DNA of 64,000 nucleotides, taken from contig NZ_JAFHKI010000002.1 in the NCBI RefSeq assembly GCF_016937615.1, forward strand, positions 1-64,000. Direction: 5' to 3'. The stretch is from Pseudomonas lactucae. GTDB taxonomy: Bacteria; Pseudomonadota; Gammaproteobacteria; Pseudomonadales; Pseudomonadaceae. The translations under genes and the position numbers were made by a program. The notes under the pieces are model-generated. The model made no database searches, was not told the DNA's origin, and was given only the letters and a program-made list of their open reading frames with translations. Below are positions 48,966 to 58,591 of this stretch, piece by piece (positions within the stretch are counted from its first letter, which is position 1; every line of letters begins with the position of its first letter).

Positions 48966-49258
48966 TACCTGCGCACCCACTACAGCGATGAGTTGCAAGC
49001 GCTGACAGCCCCCGGCATCAAGCTGATAGATGAAAAGAGCGATGCGTTGTATGAACTGTCGAGGTTGCAAGAGGGCCCAGCGCGCTGGGCATGAGCCGCG
49101 ACGAAATGCTGGTCGATGGCTCGATGCAAAGTGACTTTTATGTAAAGCAGATGGACGCGCTCAGCATCGAACGAAGCAGAGAGGCAAACCTGGGGCTAAA
49201 ACGATTGACGCGAAAAGTGCTCAATAACCACGCGGCGGAGCAGGGCTCGCAGCTTTGA
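48966..49258 (+). pseudogene. 3' remnant of an unidentified gene, broken
   Basis: Two adjacent frames carry plausible protein. First is YLRTHYSDELQALTAPGI and the continuing IDEKSDALYELSRLQEGP, ending at a stop near 49097; then, in another frame, MSRDEMLVDGSMQSDFY up to the stop at 49258. There is no start or ribosome site for the first part, so the 5' end is gone. The YLRTHYSDE block recalls C-termini of large Pseudomonas NEL-domain (IpaH/SspH-like) proteins, but the match is from memory and weak. A terminator follows at 49280. Confidence 0.45.
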
Positions 49259-49279
49259 AGCACCCAGCGCAGAAAGCAC

Positions 49280-49308
49280 AAAGGGGACCCGGAGGTCCCC
49301 TTTAATTT
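49280..49308 (+). terminator. Rho-independent terminator
   Basis: AAAGGGGACC / GGTCCCCTTT with a CGGA loop, followed by AATTTG. It closes the remnant gene and may be all that keeps the old transcription unit recognisable. Confidence 0.8.
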
Positions 49309-49345
49309 GTCGTTGCGTGCTCTTTTTTTATTATTGAGGGGCGGC

Positions 49346-49540
49346 CTATTGTTGTTTTTGGCAGCCGTGACCCTTTACCGCTGTTTTTGTCGACCCCCAT
49401 TCGGGGTCAAGAGCAAACGTATTTTTTTGAGCGCTGATCTGCTTCTTCGTAAACGATCCAACCAGTGGGTAGCTACCTGAGGTAGTTTTATTTTTCTCTA
49501 TCCGGTTGCGGGTTTCGGCGAGCCGTACCCTGCGAAGCAC
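49346..49540 (-). CDS. Possible small protein, 64 residues, unknown
   Basis: A GTG at 49540 follows TTGGAGAAGAT, a usable ribosome site. The product is basic (many Lys and Arg), with no signal peptide or membrane span, and contains SGSYPLVGSFTKKQISAQK. Base composition is more AT-rich than the neighbouring genes. I do not recognise it. Given the surrounding decayed DNA it may be a fragment. Confidence 0.35.
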   Translation of the reverse strand: MLRRVRLAETRNRIEKNKTTSGSYPLVGSFTKKQISAQKNTFALDPEWGSTKTAVKGHGCQKQQ

Positions 49541-49807
49541 ATCTTCTCCAAAAAAATCTGTTAGCTGCGTCTCTGCCGTGTTGTTTTTGTTATGTCAGAG
49601 TCGTTTCGTCTTATTTTTATTAGGTTTGGCGCTTTTTATTCTTGTTATGCCATAGAGATAGCAGAAGCCGTGCCAACTTTTAAAAAGTGTTTAAAATCAA
49701 TGAGTTGTATTTTTGTGAGGAAATGCCTCGCAGCAAACACGAGAAAATATGTTCCCGTGTTACTCGATGTGTAGGCGCGCGGTAACACATTGTCACAGGC
49801 GCTCTAC
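49541..49807. other. AT-rich gene-free stretch
   Basis: About 270 bases clearly richer in A and T than the flanking liu genes, with runs such as TTATTTTTATTAGG. A 60-codon open frame (49592-49774) lacks a ribosome site. This looks like foreign or decayed DNA between the synthetase gene and liuE. Confidence 0.5.
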
Positions 49808-50706
49808 TCACACGGCGTTACGCGCCTTGGCCACCCGTGAGCCGCTGGGGCGTCCGAGTACCTGGCTGATTTGCCGGCCCGCGAGAATCAGCGCCTCCAG
49901 GTCGATACCGGTGTCGATGCCCAGCCCATCGAGCAGGTACACCACATCCTCGGTGGCGACGTTACCGCTGGCGCCCTTGGCATACGGGCAGCCGCCCAGG
50001 CCCGCGATCGAGCTGTCGAACACATGGATGCCTTCGAGCAGGCTGGCGTAGACGTTGGCAATCGCCTGACCATAAGTGTCATGGAAGTGGCCGGCCAGCT
50101 TGTCCCGTGGCACTTGTGCGCTCACCACTTCAAACAGCCGGCGCGTGTCGCCTGCGGTACCCGTGCCGATGGTGTCGCCCAGGGACACCTCATAGCAGCC
50201 CATGGCAAACAGCTCCCGTGCGACCACCGCCACCTGCTCCGGGGCGACCGAGCCTTCGTACGGGCAACCCAGCACGCAGGACACATACCCGCGCACACTC
50301 ACCCCGTGTTCTTTGGCCGCGGCATGATCGGCACAAACCGCTCCAGGCTTTCGCTGATGGAGCAATTGATATTACGCTGGGAAAACGCCTCGGACGCCGC
50401 CGCAAACACCGCGATTTCCTTCACCCCGGCCGCCAGCGCATCTTCAAAGCCGCGCAGGTTCGGCGCCAGCGCGCCATAGGTTACGCCGGGCTTGCGCTGG
50501 ATCTGCGCAAACACCTCGGCCGAACCGGCCATTTGCGGCACCCACTTGGGCGAGACAAAACTGCCGACTTCGATATAACTCAAACCGGCGGCGCTGAGCG
50601 CGTCCACCAACTGCACCTTGTCGGACACGCTGATGGGCTGGGCTTCGTTCTGCAGACCGTCGCGCGGGCCGACTTCCACCAGGCGTACGTGTGAGGGGAG
50701 GGACAT
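49808..50706 (-). CDS. liuE: Hydroxymethylglutaryl-CoA lyase (one apparent deletion)
   Basis: LiuE cleaves HMG-CoA into acetyl-CoA and acetoacetate, the last step of leucine degradation. With one restored base it has 299 residues. Signatures: VRLVEVGPRDGLQNE (active-site Arg/Asp), EVGSFVSPKWVPQMA, GCPYEGSV, HFHDTYGQA (metal-binding His pair) and the C-terminal loop GGCPYAKGASGNVATEDV with the catalytic Cys. The break is at about 50323: ATCATGGCCGCG is read as ATCATGCCGCG. It lies 16 bases after liuR and is co-transcribed with it, apart from liuABCD. Confidence 0.92.
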
Positions 50707-50722
50707 GACGGTTACCTTCTGA

Positions 50723-51115
50723 TCAATGGCCGGCCTGGCTCATGGTGTGCGCAAGGGCCTGGGTGCAGCGCTCTTCGGCGGTGTCCAGTTCCAGTTTCAT
50801 TTGTTCGATATCCAGCAGTTGCTGTTCCAGCTGTTCACGGCGCTCGGCGATTTTCGCCAGCATGCTGTTGAGCTGGATGTGATTGCCGCTGGTGGGGTCG
50901 TAGAGTTCGATCAGTTCGCGGCATTCGGCCAGGGAGAAACCGATGCGTTTGCCGCGCAGGATCAGCTTGAGGCTGACCTTGTCACGCGCCGAGTAAATGC
51001 GCTCCTGGCCCCGGCGTTCCGGGGCCAGCAAGCCTTGCTCTTCGTAAAAGCGAATGGCGCGGGTCGTGATGTCGAGCTCGCGTGCGAGGTCGGAGATGCT
51101 GTAGGTGGTGCTCAT
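50723..51115 (-). CDS. liuR: MerR-family regulator LiuR
   Basis: The 130-residue protein has the N-terminal MerR winged helix (YSISDLARELDITTRAIRFY, then EEQGLLAPERRGQERIYS) and a C-terminal coiled coil (REQLEQQLLDIEQMKLEL). There are no metal-binding Cys residues, as expected for an acyl-CoA-responsive member. I chose ATG 51115 over a TTG at 51127. A LiuR-type palindrome lies about 45 bases upstream (51159), so it probably controls its own unit with liuE, and the matching boxes before liuA extend control there. Confidence 0.9.
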   Translation of the reverse strand: MSTTYSISDLARELDITTRAIRFYEEQGLLAPERRGQERIYSARDKVSLKLILRGKRIGFSLAECRELIELYDPTSGNHIQLNSMLAKIAERREQLEQQLLDIEQMKLELDTAEERCTQALAHTMSQAGH

Positions 51116-51158
51116 GACGGTGCTCAAGGGGTGGCTTGGGCGTTAGGCTAGTGGCTGG

Positions 51159-51174
51159 TTTACGTTAACGTCAA
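51159..51174 (-). promoter_or_regulatory. LiuR-type box C upstream of liuR
   Basis: TTTACGTTAACGTCAA shares TTACGTTAACGT with box A and all but one base with box B. It sits 44 bases before the liuR start, in a promoter position. Confidence 0.75.
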
Positions 51175-51254
51175 GGGCTGCTTTGCAGCCCGGCGTAGGG
51201 CAAGCCTGCTCACTACAACAAGCCTGCCTGCTGCAGCAAGCTCTCTTGTGCGGG

Positions 51255-52189
51255 TCAAGCCTGCTTGCCATCGAGCTTCTTCTCATGGGCGGTAACCTGC
51301 TGGCACAGCTCGATCATCTGTTCACGCATCCAGCGGTTGGCCGGGTCCTGGTCGGTGCTTTCGTGCCAGTACAAGTGCGTTTCCACCGCGGGTACGTCGT
51401 TGACCGGCAAATTGAACCAGTGCAGTTCGTGGCGTCGGGCGAAGCGTTCGGGCACGGTCATGACCATGTCGGTCTGCTGCAGCACTTGCGAGGCCATCAG
51501 GTAATGCTGGGAACGCAGGGCGATCTTGCGCTGCAGGCCCATCTTGCCCAGGGCCAGGTCGACATGGCCCAGGCCGTTGCGGCGGCTGGAAATATGGATA
51601 TGGGTCAGCCCCAGGTAATCGTCCAGGGTCAGCTTGTCCTTTGTCGCCATAGGATGGCCCTTGCGCATGGCGCATACGTAGCGGTCTTCCATCAGCTTGA
51701 CGTGACGCACTTGCGGGTCGGTGTTGAGCGGTGCGTCCACCGCAAAGTCCAGACGGCCGGCGGCCAGTTCCTTGGTGGTTTCGCGACGTTTGGACAGGAA
51801 GCTTTCGATCACCACCGTCGGCGCCAGGCGACGCAGGCGCTGGAACAACGCCGGCAAAATCACCGCCTCGGTAAGGTCGGTCATGCTGATGCGGTAGGTC
51901 TTGGCCGCCTGTTGCGGGTTGAAGATGCGGCTTTCCTGCACCGACACCCGCAGTAACGACAACGCGTTGCGCACCGGGCCAATGATGTTCTGCGCCATCG
52001 GCGTGGGCACCATGCCCTGTGCGGTGCGCACGAACAGCGGGTCGTTGAAGGTTTCGCGCAGGCGCGCAACGCGTTGGACACCGCCGGCTGGGTGATGCCG
52101 ACGATCTGCCCGGCGCGGGTCAGGTTGGCTTCGGTGTAGATCGCGTCGAAGACGATAAAGAGGTTGAGGTCGACCTTGCTCAGATTCAT
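51255..52189 (-). CDS. LysR-family transcriptional regulator (one apparent deletion)
   Basis: With one restored base the protein is 311 residues. The N-terminal winged helix reads MNLSKVDLNLFIVFDAIYTE and GITQPAVSNALRRLRE-like after repair; the C-terminal ligand domain includes FAVDAPLNTDPQVRHVKL and ends with a basic tail. The break is at about 52064: TTGCGCCGCCTG is read as TTGCGCGCCTG. It diverges from an acyl-CoA dehydrogenase gene 166 bases away and is the obvious candidate to regulate it. The effector is unknown. Confidence 0.88.
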
Positions 52190-52355
52190 TGGGGTGCGCT
52201 CTTATTGTTAGATGGCGATTTGTTGCGTGCCGAGGCGTCGATCATATATCGGTGATGAATGTTAATACACGCCGAGAATAGGCTAGGTAAATTATCAACG
52301 CTGTTCTAGCATCGATTGCATGACTTAAACAACCTCTCAGAGAAGGGAGCTGCTC

Positions 52356-53585
52356 ATGGATTTCGCCTATTCGCCCAAGGTTCAGGAACTGCGTGAACGC
52401 GTCACCGCATTCATGGACGCTCATGTCTATCCCGCCGAGCCGGTGTTCGAACGCCAGGTCAGCGAAGGCGACCGCTGGCAGCCCACCGCCATCATGGAAG
52501 AACTCAAAGCCCGCGCTAAGGCCGAAGGCCTGTGGAACCTGTTCCTGCCCGAGTCCGAACTGGGCGCCGGCCTGACCAACCTTGAATACGCACCGCTGGC
52601 GGAAATCATGGGCCGCTCCTTGCTGGGCCCGGAGCCGTTCAACTGCTCGGCCCCCGACACCGGCAACATGGAAGTGCTGGTGCGCTACGCCAATGAAGAG
52701 CAGAAACACCGCTGGCTCGAACCGCTGCTGCGCGGCGAGATCCGTTCGGCGTTCGCCATGACCGAACCGGACGTGGCCTCCTCGGACGCCACCAACATGG
52801 CCGCCCGCGCCGAACGCCAGGGCGCCGAATGGGTGATCAATGGCAAAAAATGGTGGACCTCCGGCGCCTGTGACCCGCGCTGCAAGATCCTGATCTTCAT
52901 GGGCCTGAGCAATCCGGATGCGCCGCGTCACCAACAGCACTCGATGATCCTGGTGCCGGTGGACACCCCCGGGGTGAAAATCGTACGGCCGCTGCCGGTG
53001 TTCGGCTACGACGACGCCCCCCACGGCCACGCCGAAGTGCTGTTCGACAACGTGCGCGTGCCGTATGAAAACGTCCTGCTCGGCGAAGGTCGCGGCTTTG
53101 AAATCGCCCAGGGCCGTCTTGGCCCAGGCCGTATCCACCATTGCATGCGTTCGATCGGCATGGCCGAGCGTGCGCTGGAGTTGATGTGCAAACGCTCGGT
53201 CAGCCGCAGCGCCTTCGGCAAGCCGTTGGCCCGTTTGGGCGGCAATATCGACAAGATCGCCGACTCACGCATGGAAATCGACATGGCGCGCCTGCTGACC
53301 TTGAAGGCGGCCTACATGATGGACACCGTGGGTAACAAAGTGGCGAAAAGCGAGATCGCCCAGATCAAGGTGGTGGCGCCGAACGTAGCCTTGAAAGTGA
53401 TCGACCGCGCGATTCAGATCCATGGCGGTGCCGGCGTGTCCAACGATTTCCCGCTGGCCTACATGTACGCCATGCAACGTACCCTGCGCCTGGCCGACGG
53501 CCCGGACGAAGTGCACCGCGCGGCGATTGGTAAATTCGAGATCGGCAAGTATGTGCCCAAAGAGCTGATGCGCGGCGGGCAGTAA
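52356..53585 (+). CDS. Acyl-CoA dehydrogenase
   Basis: The 409-residue flavoprotein introduces a double bond into an acyl-CoA. Motifs: [15 protein letters not shown] (FAD/substrate loop), [32 protein letters not shown] and [19 protein letters not shown]. The layout fits the FadE/ACAD10-11-like branch, not short-chain BCAD. The ATG at 52356 has AAGGGAG before it. It is the sole gene of its unit, paired with the divergent LysR gene and followed by a REPIN. The chain-length preference cannot be read from sequence. Confidence 0.92.
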   Translation: MDFAYSPKVQELRERVTAFMDAHVYPAEPVFERQVSEGDRWQPTAIMEELKARAKAEGLWNLFLPESELGAGLTNLEYAPLAEIMGRSLLGPEPFNCSAPDTGNMEVLVRYANEEQKHRWLEPLLRGEIRSAFAMTEPDVASSDATNMAARAERQGAEWVINGKKWWTSGACDPRCKILIFMGLSNPDAPRHQQHSMILVPVDTPGVKIVRPLPVFGYDDAPHGHAEVLFDNVRVPYENVLLGEGRGFEIAQGRLGPGRIHHCMRSIGMAERALELMCKRSVSRSAFGKPLARLGGNIDKIADSRMEIDMARLLTLKAAYMMDTVGNKVAKSEIAQIKVVAPNVALKVIDRAIQIHGGAGVSNDFPLAYMYAMQRTLRLADGPDEVHRAAIGKFEIGKYVPKELMRGGQ

Positions 53586-53598
53586 GACCGAGTCGTCT

Positions 53599-53677
53599 GC
53601 AATCGGGGCAAGCCCCTCCCACACTTGGATTGGTGTACACGGACAAAATGTGGGAGGGGGCTTGCCCCCGATGAGGC
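53599..53677. repeat. REPIN between convergent genes
   Basis: AATCGGGGCAAGCCCCTCCC and the reverse GGGAGGGGGCTTGCCCCCGA face each other across about 30 bases. Same family as the REPINs next to the RAYT gene, some 52 kb away. Confidence 0.88.
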
Positions 53678-53706
53678 CGGTTCAGGCAATGAAGATCCAG
53701 CAGGGC

Positions 53707-55038
53707 TCAATACACCCAAACCTCCACCCGCCGATTCTTGATCCGCCCCTCATCCGCCGTATTCGCCGCCACCGGCATCTGCGCGCCAAAGCCGCGAATA
53801 TCCCTCAGCACCACGCCGTTCTTGACCAATTCGCGCCGTACCGCCATCGCCCTCAGCTTGGACAGCAACGCCGCCCGCTGCGGATCGTTCTTGGCATCGC
53901 CGAACCCCACCAGCGTGACCTGTTTGTCGAGTTTGTCGTGGCCCTTGAGATACGCCACTACCCGCTGCAGATCCTGGCGCGCCTTGTTATCCAGGCTGGC
54001 GCTGCCTTCCTCGAAACGAAAATTCACGCTCAGGCGCTGGGCGTCACGGGCGATGGCTTGATAGTCCTGGGGCATCGATGCGCGCGGTTCCACGGCCATT
54101 GCCTGCACTTGCTGCGCAATGAAGCCGTTGGCTGCGACGATGGCCTGGCCTTTGCCGCTCTGGGCAAACGCTACCAGCGCCTTGGCCCATGGGTTATGGC
54201 TTGACGGCGGCAGGTAGAGAAACAAGCGGCGGGACAGCGGGTAATCTTCGGTGGCGATCAGGCTGTTGAGCGGCAACATCGGCTGCGAGTCGCCATCCAC
54301 AATCGCCACGGCCTTGGCCTTTCGTACGTAGGGCAGGCCAATAAAACCGATACCTTGGGGGTTCTGGCTCACCGCGTCGGACAATTGCTCGCTGGACTCG
54401 TAGCGTTTGGCCGAAGCGATGAGCGGCTTGCCGCGCAGGCGCAGCACCAGCTCCTTGAACGTGTCGTAGGTGCCGGACTGATCGTCCCGCGCGTACACCT
54501 CAATGGGCCCGCCGATACCGCCCAGTGCCTCCCAGGTGCTGATTTCACCATTGAAAATCTGCGCCAGTTGCTCGGTGTTCAACGTGTTCAGCGGGTTGCG
54601 GGGGTTGAGAATGATGGCCAGGCCGTCGATGGCGATCACCTGTTCGGCTTCAGGACTTTTCAGGTCGCCGAGGGGTTCGAGGTCGACCAGTTCGCTGTCC
54701 TTGATCGAGCGAGACGAAGCGGCGAGGTCAGCCGTGGCATTTTTCAGCGCTGCAAAACCTGTACTGGAACCATGCGCTGCCACTTCGATCGTGACCGACT
54801 TTCCCTGGTGAGTCGTACCGATCACGCGCTGTTCGTTGGCACCGGCCGATTCACTGTGTATCGCGTGCAAGCCCTGTTGCTCCATCAATCCCTTGACCAA
54901 TGCAGGGCCCAGTGCAGCGCCGATGGTGTTGGAACCCTGGATGCGTAGCGCAGGACCTTGTTCGGGGACGGGTAGGGGAGTTGCCACAGCGGGGAGGGAC
55001 AACGCGCAACACAACAGAAACAGAACGCGCAGCGTCAT
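53707..55038 (-). CDS. PstS-like substrate-binding protein fused to OmpA/MotB domain
   Basis: The 443-residue protein has a signal peptide (MTLRVLFLLCCALSLPAVA), a phosphate-binding-protein-like domain (about 28-320, with LRIQGSNTIGAALGP, ARDDQSGTYDTFKELVL and GIGFIGLPYVRKAKAV) and an OmpA-like peptidoglycan-binding domain (about 335-443, with FRFEEGSASLDNKARQDLQ and the ending GRIKNRRVEVWVY). So a ligand-binding module would be tethered to the cell wall. No ABC transporter genes are adjacent, arguing for a sensing, scavenging or surface role instead of classical uptake. It is monocistronic. Confidence 0.9.
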   Translation of the reverse strand: MTLRVLFLLCCALSLPAVATPLPVPEQGPALRIQGSNTIGAALGPALVKGLMEQQGLHAIHSESAGANEQRVIGTTHQGKSVTIEVAAHGSSTGFAALKNATADLAASSRSIKDSELVDLEPLGDLKSPEAEQVIAIDGLAIILNPRNPLNTLNTEQLAQIFNGEISTWEALGGIGGPIEVYARDDQSGTYDTFKELVLRLRGKPLIASAKRYESSEQLSDAVSQNPQGIGFIGLPYVRKAKAVAIVDGDSQPMLPLNSLIATEDYPLSRRLFLYLPPSSHNPWAKALVAFAQSGKGQAIVAANGFIAQQVQAMAVEPRASMPQDYQAIARDAQRLSVNFRFEEGSASLDNKARQDLQRVVAYLKGHDKLDKQVTLVGFGDAKNDPQRAALLSKLRAMAVRRELVKNGVVLRDIRGFGAQMPVAANTADEGRIKNRRVEVWVY

Positions 55039-55121
55039 GCCGGCACCTTCTCAAGCCAAAGGGAGTGCCGCGAGATTAAGTCAGTTGGGTTTCAATAATG
55101 TGACTGGCGATCAAGCGATCA

Positions 55122-55145
55122 AATGTGGAAGGGGCCTCCCACATT
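55122..55145. terminator. REP-like hairpin between xthA and the PstS-OmpA gene
   Basis: AATGTGGAAGG / CCTCCCACATT forms a stem around GGG. It lies past the xthA stop and probably terminates it. Confidence 0.6.
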
Positions 55146-55167
55146 CAGCCCCAACACGGTCAGGGGG

Positions 55168-55980
55168 TCAGCTCAGTTCAAGCCAGATCGGCGCATGGTC
55201 CGATGGTTTCTCCAAGCCGCGCAGATCGTAATCCACCCCGGCATCCTTGACCCGATGCACCAGGCCCGTGGACGCCATGATCACGTCAATGCGCAGCCCG
55301 CGCTTGGGCTCGTCTTCAAACCCACGGCTGCGGTAGTCGAACCAGCTGAAACGGTCGGTCACGTCCGGGTTGAGATGGCGGAAACTGTCCACCAGGCCCC
55401 AGTTTTTCAAGCGGGCCATCCATTCGCGCTCTTCCGGCAGGAAGCTGCACTTGCCGGTTTTCAGCCAGCGCTTGGCGTTGTCGGCGCCGATGCCAATGTC
55501 GCAATCTTCCGGGGAAATATTCACGTCGCCCATCACCACCAGCGCCTGGTCATTGCTGAACTGGCTTTCCAGCAGTTGCTGCAAATTTTCATAGAAACGC
55601 TGCTTGGCCGGGAACTTGGTGGGGTGATCGCGGCTTTCGCCCTGCGGGAAGTAGCCATTCATGACCGTGACGGGGTTGCCGTGTTCATCGGCGAACGTGC
55701 CCCAGATAAAGCGGCGCTGGGCGTCTTCCTCATCGCCGGCAAAGCCTTTGTGCACGCTCAAGGCTTCTTGGCGCGACAACAGAGCCACGCCGTAGTGGCC
55801 TTTTTGGCCGTGGTAATACACGTGATAGCCAAGGGCTTGTACTTCGGCCAGGGGGAACTGGTCATCGTGGACCTTGGTTTCCTGCAGACCGATCACGTCC
55901 GGTTGGTGCTTTTCGATCAGCGCCGCCAGCTGATGAGGGCGGGCGCGCAGCCCGTTGATATTGAAGGAGACGATTTTCAT
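55168..55980 (-). CDS. xthA: Exodeoxyribonuclease III
   Basis: XthA is an AP endonuclease and 3' exonuclease in base-excision repair. The 270-residue protein has the family order [33 protein letters not shown] (metal-ligand Glu), the Asp/Asn pair in [16 protein letters not shown], and the C-terminal [20 protein letters not shown] with the catalytic His. Length and motifs are standard for the E. coli-like enzyme. It is monocistronic and divergent from the GNAT gene. Confidence 0.97.
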   Translation of the reverse strand: MKIVSFNINGLRARPHQLAALIEKHQPDVIGLQETKVHDDQFPLAEVQALGYHVYYHGQKGHYGVALLSRQEALSVHKGFAGDEEDAQRRFIWGTFADEHGNPVTVMNGYFPQGESRDHPTKFPAKQRFYENLQQLLESQFSNDQALVVMGDVNISPEDCDIGIGADNAKRWLKTGKCSFLPEEREWMARLKNWGLVDSFRHLNPDVTDRFSWFDYRSRGFEDEPKRGLRIDVIMASTGLVHRVKDAGVDYDLRGLEKPSDHAPIWLELS

Positions 55981-56149
55981 GGTCGGCGGTCCGGTCCTGG
56001 CAAAAAGGCGATGCTAGCCGACAAGTCGGATGGGGGCCAGCGTGGCGCTGGCACTGTTGCGCTGCTAAGGTCTGGGAACGACTCGCGCTGCACAGGTTCG
56101 TACCCATACGAACGCCGTCGTTTGAATGGCGCCCAGGGAGATTCACCGT

Positions 56150-56800
56150 ATGCCTGACACTTCGACTGCCATTGCTGACATCCGCCTGCTCAACAGCGGG
56201 TATTCGCGTGAGGCCCGCTCCCTGTTGTACCAGGCCTATCGGCATGAGCCGACGTTCGCCTACATCTTCGAAGCCGAGCGCGCCGGCTATGAACAGCGGG
56301 TACGCGCCACCGTGCGCGAGCTGGTCAAGCAGCATTTTTTCCAGAAACTGCCGGCCATCGGCCTGTTCGTCAATGACCGGTTGATCGGCATCGCCCTGAT
56401 CGCTCCGCCGCAACGACGGCTGGGGATTACCGAGAGCTGGGCCTGGCAATTGCGCATGTGGCTGAGCACTGGTGTGCGCGGTACGCGGCGGTATCTGGAC
56501 TACCATCACGCGGTCATGGCATGCCTGCCCGGTGAGTCGGTGCATGTGTTGCCGTTGCTGGGCATCCACCCGCAATTCCAGGGCAAGCACTACGGTGAGC
56601 AGCTGCTGGAAGCGGTGCACAACTGGTGCGCCGAAGACCCGCATTCCTCCGGCGTGGTGTTGGATACGGGGAATTCACGTTATCTGGACTTCTATAAGCG
56701 TCAGGGCTACGAGGAAATCGGTGAAGTTGCTGTAGGGCCTATTCTGGAACACGTGTTTTTTCATCCCAATCCGCAACCGTCACAGGCTGCGACAGCTTAA
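56150..56800 (+). CDS. GNAT-family N-acetyltransferase
   Basis: The 216-residue protein carries the acetyl-CoA-binding core LLGIHPQFQGKHYGEQLLE (QxxGxG/A-like loop) and the C-terminal LDTGNSRYLDFYKRQGYEEIGE typical of GNAT motif B. An upstream 80-residue helical part is less conserved. The ATG at 56150 has AGGGAG at good distance, better than the ATG at 56126. The substrate is unknown. It lies 64 bases ahead of tamA, which seems to have its own promoter. Confidence 0.88.
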   Translation: MPDTSTAIADIRLLNSGYSREARSLLYQAYRHEPTFAYIFEAERAGYEQRVRATVRELVKQHFFQKLPAIGLFVNDRLIGIALIAPPQRRLGITESWAWQLRMWLSTGVRGTRRYLDYHHAVMACLPGESVHVLPLLGIHPQFQGKHYGEQLLEAVHNWCAEDPHSSGVVLDTGNSRYLDFYKRQGYEEIGEVAVGPILEHVFFHPNPQPSQAATA

Positions 56801-56863
56801 GACAGAATTATTCACACAATTCTCAGTTCAAAGAGTCCCCTCAGCTCTGTAGCATCCGCGCCT

Positions 56864-58591
56864 ATGAAATTTCCAGGAAGATACACCAGCGGCTTGGTTC
56901 TGCTGTTCGTAAGCTGCGGCGTAGTGGCGCAAAGCGAATTGGACGTGCGGATCAAGCCCTCGAACGACGCGTTGAAAGCCAATATCGAAGGCTACATCGG
57001 CGGGGTGGGCGATCGTGATGAAGTAGCCTTGCTGCGGTTCAGCCATGGCGCCGAGGAGCAGGCACGCAAAGCGGCCCAGGCCTTGGGCTTTTATCAGCCA
57101 CGCATCGACAGCGATGTGAAGGGCGGCAAGAACCCGCGCCTGATCCTCAACATCGACCCCGGCGAACCGGTGCATTTGCGCGACGTAACCATTCGGGTCG
57201 ACGGCCCTGCGGCGAACCTCAAGGCGTTTCGCGTGCCCGCCAGTGACGAGCTCAAGGCCGGTGCCGTGCTCAACCACGGCCACTACGAAGAGGCCAAGCG
57301 GCTGATCCAGAACCAGGCCTCGCGCTACGGCTTTTTCAGCGGGCGTTTTACCAGCCAGAAACTCGCGGTGGACCCGCAGGCGGGCGTCGCCGATATCGAA
57401 CTGGTGTATGACAGCGGCCCGCGCTACACCTTGGGCAAGGTCAACTTCGCCGGCGACACGCCGTTCGACGAAGACCTGTTGCAGCGCATGGTGCCGTTCA
57501 AGGCCGGCGAGCCCTACGATTCCGAACTGATCGCCGAACTCAACCAGAACCTGCAGGCCAGCGGTTTTTTCGAAGGCGTGCGCGTGGATGCCGCGCCAGC
57601 TGCGTCGGCCAACGATGTGATCCCGGTGGCCGTGCGCCTGGAAACCCGTAAACCACGCACCATGGGCCTGGGCCTGGGGTTTTCCACCGACGTCGGCCCA
57701 CGAGGCAAGGCCAACTGGACTCGCCATTGGGTCAACCCTCAGGGCCATAGCTACGGTTGGGAAACCGAGTTGTCGGCGCCACGGCAGAACGTCGGGCTGT
57801 GGTACGACATTCCGCTCGACCCACCGCTTACCGACAAACTGCGGTTCGCCGGCGGCTACCAGAATGAAGAACTGGCAGGCACCGACACCTTGAGTAAGTT
57901 GCTCACCGTGGGCCCGGAATGGCACAGCAAATTACCCAGCGGCTGGACCCGGGTGATCTCGCTCAAGTACCAGCGTGAAGAATATCGCCTGGGCAATGAC
58001 TCGGGCCTGAGTAACCTGGTGATGCCGGGTGTCAGCTATTCCTACCTGCGCAGCGACAACCGCATTGACCCCCACCACGGCTACCGTCTGCAATTCGACA
58101 CCAAAGTGGCCAAGGAAGGCTTGGGTTCGGACACCAACCTGCTTTACGGCACGGCCATGGTCAAGGGCCTCACCACCCTGTGGGACAACCACCGCTTCCT
58201 GGCGCGTGCCCAGGTCGGCGGCAGCGCCACCAATGGCTACAAGTCGGTACCGCCGTCGCTGCGTTTCTTTGCCGGTGGCGACCAGAGCGTGCGCGGCTAC
58301 GAGTACCAGACCCTGTCACCGGAAAACGACCGTGGGGATCGCGTCGGTGGGCGCTACATGGTGGCCTTGAGCGCCGAGTATCAATATTCCATCGCCGAGA
58401 AATGGCGGATCGCGACCTTTATCGACCAGGGCAACTCATTCAACAACCTGGAATTGCCCAGTCTGAAAACCGGCGTGGGTGTCGGCCTGCGCTGGGTGTC
58501 GCCGGTCGGTCCGATCCGCCTCGACCTGGCCCATGCCCTGGAAGAACCGGGCGGCGTTCGTTTGCACTTTTCCATGGGGCCTGAGCTGTGA
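56864..58591 (+). CDS. tamA: Translocation and assembly module outer-membrane protein TamA
   Basis: TamA is an Omp85-family outer-membrane protein that with TamB helps insert autotransporters and move phospholipids. The 575-residue protein has a signal peptide ending VVAQ, three POTRA domains (about 25-265), and a C-terminal 16-strand barrel (FTSDVG-like GLGFSTDVGPRGKANWTR, the Omp85 motif VRGYEYQT, and a terminal HFSMGPEL strand). The stop overlaps the tamB start (TGATG), so the two are translated together. Confidence 0.95.
   Translation: MKFPGRYTSGLVLLFVSCGVVAQSELDVRIKPSNDALKANIEGYIGGVGDRDEVALLRFSHGAEEQARKAAQALGFYQPRIDSDVKGGKNPRLILNIDPGEPVHLRDVTIRVDGPAANLKAFRVPASDELKAGAVLNHGHYEEAKRLIQNQASRYGFFSGRFTSQKLAVDPQAGVADIELVYDSGPRYTLGKVNFAGDTPFDEDLLQRMVPFKAGEPYDSELIAELNQNLQASGFFEGVRVDAAPAASANDVIPVAVRLETRKPRTMGLGLGFSTDVGPRGKANWTRHWVNPQGHSYGWETELSAPRQNVGLWYDIPLDPPLTDKLRFAGGYQNEELAGTDTLSKLLTVGPEWHSKLPSGWTRVISLKYQREEYRLGNDSGLSNLVMPGVSYSYLRSDNRIDPHHGYRLQFDTKVAKEGLGSDTNLLYGTAMVKGLTTLWDNHRFLARAQVGGSATNGYKSVPPSLRFFAGGDQSVRGYEYQTLSPENDRGDRVGGRYMVALSAEYQYSIAEKWRIATFIDQGNSFNNLELPSLKTGVGVGLRWVSPVGPIRLDLAHALEEPGGVRLHFSMGPEL

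Noticed and set aside
49592-49774. A 60-codon open frame in the AT-rich stretch
   Set aside because: It has no ribosome site, its residue composition is arbitrary, and stop codons are few mainly by chance; not enough to call a gene.
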